A DNA stretch of 64,000 nucleotides. Origin: Actinokineospora globicatena. GTDB lineage: Bacteria; Actinomycetota; Actinomycetes; Mycobacteriales; Pseudonocardiaceae. The notes beneath the pieces were generated by a model that worked only from the letters and a program-made list of their open reading frames with translations, did not search any database and was not told where the DNA came from. The translations under genes and the position numbers were made by a program. Shown here in pieces: positions 61,498 through 64,000 of this stretch (positions are counted from its first letter, which is position 1; every line of letters starts with the position of its first letter). Location: the NCBI RefSeq assembly GCF_024171945.1, contig NZ_JAMTCR010000002.1, forward strand, positions 248,001 through 312,000, written 5' to 3'.

Positions 61498-62322
61498 TCA
61501 GGCCAGTTCGGCGGCTTTGCGGGCGTAGGCGGCTGCTCCGCTGTAGACGGATTGGGCGTAGCGGGTGGATTCGTTGTAGGTGAGGACGGCTTTCCACCAG
61601 CCGGGGCCGGTGGCCAGGTCGCCGCCGGAGGTGCAGAGGTAGTTGGCGGCGGTGAGGGCTGAGTCGTCGACGTTCTGGGGGTCCGGGCGGGCGCCGTCGG
61701 GGGCGGCGCGGAGGCCGAAGCGGGACCAGGTGGTGGGGAGGAACTGCATGGAGCCGACGGCGCGGTCCCACTGGGGGTCGCCGTCGAGGGTGCCGTCGTC
61801 GGTGTCGGGGATGGCCTGGACGCCGGGGGAGCCGTCGAGGGGGACGCCGATGATGGGCTTGGAGAGCTTGCCGTCGTCGCCGACGCGGGTGCCGCCGTAG
61901 CGGCCGTGGTGCGACTCGACGCGGCCGACGCCCGCCAGGGTGACCCAGGTGAGGTTGCACTGGGGCAGGCGCTGGCGGGTCGCGGTCTCGGCCGTGGCGT
62001 ACGCGAGCAACGTGCGCCGCGGGATGTCGGTCGCCGCGGACACCCGGCTGGCCCACCCGGCCACGTCGTCGGTCGGCACCGGCTCAGCGTGCGGCGGCAC
62101 CTCACCCCGCCGGACCGGCACCTCCACCACCGCGAACCGCTGCGGCGGCGGCTGCTCCTCACCACCGTCGAGCAGGATCACCGTCCCCGCGGCCAACGCC
62201 ACCAGGAACGCGACCAGCGCGAGCCGCGCCACCACCCGAACACCCCGGCGCCGCCGAGGCCCCGGGGCCGGTTCCAGCGGGATGGACAGCGTGGTCGGCT
62301 GGGGTGTCGGAGAGGCGGCCAC
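61498..62322 (-). CDS. Membrane-anchored lytic transglycosylase-like protein
   Basis: A 274-aa protein with a basic cytoplasmic start, one signal-anchor helix (about 33-52) and an SLT_2-type domain: VGRVESHHGRYGG holds the catalytic Glu, AVGSMQFLPTTWSRFG and LTYNESTRYAQSVYSG follow. It is shorter than the enzyme at 53551-54813 and lacks its Thr-rich tail. It probably remodels peptidoglycan close to the membrane. The GTG at 62322 has no clear ribosome site. Confidence 0.9.
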   Translation of the reverse strand: MAASPTPQPTTLSIPLEPAPGPRRRRGVRVVARLALVAFLVALAAGTVILLDGGEEQPPPQRFAVVEVPVRRGEVPPHAEPVPTDDVAGWASRVSAATDIPRRTLLAYATAETATRQRLPQCNLTWVTLAGVGRVESHHGRYGGTRVGDDGKLSKPIIGVPLDGSPGVQAIPDTDDGTLDGDPQWDRAVGSMQFLPTTWSRFGLRAAPDGARPDPQNVDDSALTAANYLCTSGGDLATGPGWWKAVLTYNESTRYAQSVYSGAAAYARKAAELA

Positions 62323-62465
62323 GAAATCCAGGCTACGTGCTCACCAGCAGTGCTCGACCGCGCCCTCCGTCCTCTGCACCCGCCAAACCCTCGCTGACCA
62401 GCAGCAACTCCACCCGAAATAGCTACGCCCCCACCCCCGCGCCGCATGGCCGGACCGGTTGGTGG

Positions 62466-63293
62466 TTATGGCTTCACGGCTTGGAGGGCGTAGATCAACG
62501 GGATCCGGGGCGCGGACTCGGGCAGCGTGAACCAACCCCCCGCGGTCGTCATGGTCGACCAGCGTGGCCACGGCAGTTGCTCCGTCTCCCGCAGTCGGGT
62601 GATCCGCAGCCCGGCCCCGACCAGTGCCGTCACCACCTCCCCGATGCCGTGTTGCCACTCGAACGACACGCGCGCGTCCGGCAGCTCGGGCCCGTCGGTG
62701 TACGTGCGGGTGCCGTCCCGCTCGATGGCGCCGCGGCCGCTCAGGTAGTCGTGGCGCAGCAGGAGTTCTTCGCTGCCGTCCGGGGGTGGGACCGGGCTCA
62801 GGGCGTTGAGCAGCGGGTGGAACTCGACCAGGTAGAGCTGGCCGCCGGGCCGGAGCAAGCCGGCGACCTGACCGGCCCAGATGTCCAGGTCAGGCACGTA
62901 GCAGAGTGCACCCTTGCCGGTGTAGACCACGTCGAACCGGGACGCGCCCAGGGTCTCGACGGCCGTGTGCACGTCGGACTTCACGTACTCGACCGCGACC
63001 CCCTTGGACTCGGCCAACGCGGTCGCGGCGCGCACCGACTCCGCCGAGATGTCCAGCCCGACGACCCGGGCGCCCAACGGCGGGAACGCGATGGTCTCCG
63101 CGCCGATGTGGCACTGCAGGTGCACCAGGTCCTTGCCCGCCAGCTCGCCGAGGTCGGACCACTCGAACTCGGCGAACCAGGCGCGGGGGTCGCGCCCGGC
63201 CACGTCGTAGAAGCCGGACGCCAGGTGGATCGGGGTGCGGGCGTCCCAGTTCGCCTCGTTCGCCCGGATCATGGCAGCGGTGTCGAAGTCCAT
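62466..63293 (-). CDS. SAM-dependent methyltransferase
   Basis: Class I methyltransferase of 275 aa. DLVHLQCHIGAETIAF is the SAM loop (with CHIG in place of GCGxG), RVVGLDISAESV supplies the acidic ribose-binding Asp, and FDVVYTGKGALCYVPDL is the post-II region. The CHIG-type loop is typical of a group of small-molecule methyltransferases. The ATG at 63293 is preferred because GAGG precedes it; an in-frame ATG three codons upstream also exists. Substrate unknown. Confidence 0.88.
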   Translation of the reverse strand: MDFDTAAMIRANEANWDARTPIHLASGFYDVAGRDPRAWFAEFEWSDLGELAGKDLVHLQCHIGAETIAFPPLGARVVGLDISAESVRAATALAESKGVAVEYVKSDVHTAVETLGASRFDVVYTGKGALCYVPDLDIWAGQVAGLLRPGGQLYLVEFHPLLNALSPVPPPDGSEELLLRHDYLSGRGAIERDGTRTYTDGPELPDARVSFEWQHGIGEVVTALVGAGLRITRLRETEQLPWPRWSTMTTAGGWFTLPESAPRIPLIYALQAVKP

Positions 63294-63313
63294 GATCCTC
63301 ATCCTGCCCGTCC

Positions 63314-64000
63314 CTACCGCAGCGGTGGGATGGCCGGTGGCGTCGCGGCGGGCTTGGCGGCCAGCCGCTCCATGGCGATCTCGATGGCGGCGTCGAGCTG
63401 CGGGTCCCGCCCGGCCACGTGGTCCTGCGGGGTCATCACCACCTCGACGTCCGGGTCGACGCCGTGGTTCTCCATGCCCCAGCCGGTGCCCTCCATCCAG
63501 GTGGCGTAGCGCGGCTGGGTGACCAGGGTGCCGTCGACCAGCCGGTACCGCATGTCCACGCCGACCACGCCGCCCCAGGTGCGGGTGCCCACGACCGGCC
63601 CGATGCCCAGCGCCTTGATCGCGGCGTTGACGATGTCGCCGTCGGAGCCGGAGAACTCGTTGGCCACGGCCACCACCGGCCCGCGCGGGGCGTCGACCGG
63701 GTAGGTCTCCTCGTAGTAGCCGTCGCGCGCGCGGACCCAGCCGACGATGCGGCGGCTCAGCTTCTCCACGATCAGCTGCGACAGGTGCCCGCCGCGGTTC
63801 TCCCGCAGGTCGACGACGACCCCGCCGCGGCGCATCTCCAGCCGCAGGTCCCGGTGGAACTGCGCCCAGCCGTTGGCGACCATGTCCGGCACGTGCAGGT
63901 AGCCGATCTTGCCGTCGGTCGCGGCGTGCACGTGGGCGCGCCGGTCGTTGACCCAGGCCTGGTAGCGCAGCGGCATGTCGTCGAGCAGCGGCACCACCAC
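63314..64000 (-). CDS. S41 family peptidase, tricorn-protease-like (5' partial)
   Basis: C-terminal 228 residues of a large S41/tricorn-type protease that continues past the right edge. GKIGYLHVPDM and VVVDLRENRGGHLSQL are core-domain strands. ANEFSGSDGDIVNAAIK carries the catalytic Ser, and GTRTWGGVVG and PDVEVVMTPQDHVAGRDPQLDAAIE complete the domain. Tricorn-type enzymes degrade peptides released by the proteasome and related proteases. The N-terminal beta-propellers expected for the family are outside the window. It ends 20 bp upstream of the methyltransferase start and may be co-transcribed with it. Confidence 0.88.
   Translation of the reverse strand: MVVPLLDDMPLRYQAWVNDRRAHVHAATDGKIGYLHVPDMVANGWAQFHRDLRLEMRRGGVVVDLRENRGGHLSQLIVEKLSRRIVGWVRARDGYYEETYPVDAPRGPVVAVANEFSGSDGDIVNAAIKALGIGPVVGTRTWGGVVGVDMRYRLVDGTLVTQPRYATWMEGTGWGMENHGVDPDVEVVMTPQDHVAGRDPQLDAAIEIAMERLAAKPAATPPAIPPLR

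Overview
The window is high-GC actinobacterial DNA and fits a member of the Pseudonocardiaceae (the Actinokineospora / Saccharothrix / Lentzea kind). The grounds are the mycothiol enzyme Mca, the many GTG starts and stop/start overlaps of the GTGA/ATGA type, a DUF397 gene beside an XRE-DUF5753 regulator, and gene order shared with Mycobacterium tuberculosis. Family assignment is inference; no rRNA or species marker is present.

Left part (1-26,600). A Hen1-Pnkp RNA-repair pair comes first. It is followed by a block with the same gene content and nearly the same order as M. tuberculosis Rv1074c-Rv1083: mca with a small membrane protein, DUF4307, greA, thiolase, SGNH esterase, cystathionine beta-synthase, a Pra-like proline/glutamine-rich membrane protein, and metB. 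Then come hppD with a divergent Lrp/AsnC regulator, a terpene synthase facing a polyprenyl diphosphate synthase, a DivIVA-like coiled-coil protein, a CooC-like ATPase, a secreted deacetylase, and a class F sortase beside a large surface adhesin. A Bax-inhibitor-like membrane protein closes this part.

Middle part (26,600-43,500). It holds an EphD-like hydrolase-SDR fusion with a MerR regulator, a 162-bp MITE copy, a tRNA with a UAA anticodon but a short variable loop, a type-2 NADH dehydrogenase, and a five-gene MoxR/DUF58 operon. DUF397 and XRE-DUF5753 genes, a type-5 uracil-DNA glycosylase, an S10 peptidase and a second XRE regulator with two tiny coupled ORFs follow. A frameshifted pseudogene, a small membrane protein and a caspase-TM-LytR_C fusion end the part.

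Right part (43,500-64,000). It has a secreted subtilase, a complete oligopeptide/dipeptide ABC transporter (F-D-C-B-A), Ppx/GppA, a lone DpgB-like crotonase, two lytic transglycosylases, an AidB-like acyl-CoA dehydrogenase, a second MITE copy, a small WXG100-sized protein and a TPR protein. The eno-divIC-DUF501 operon (a second M. tuberculosis-like block, Rv1022-Rv1026), a nested inverted-repeat region, a SAM methyltransferase and a partial S41/tricorn-type peptidase complete the window.

The most noteworthy items are the class-I tRNA(UAA) together with TTA codons in at least six genes, the palindromic MITE pair, the caspase-LytR_C fusion, the adhesin/sortase pair, the nested inverted repeats at 60.9-61.4 kb, and several short dispersed intergenic motifs. 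No prophage, CRISPR array, rRNA operon or intact insertion sequence was seen.
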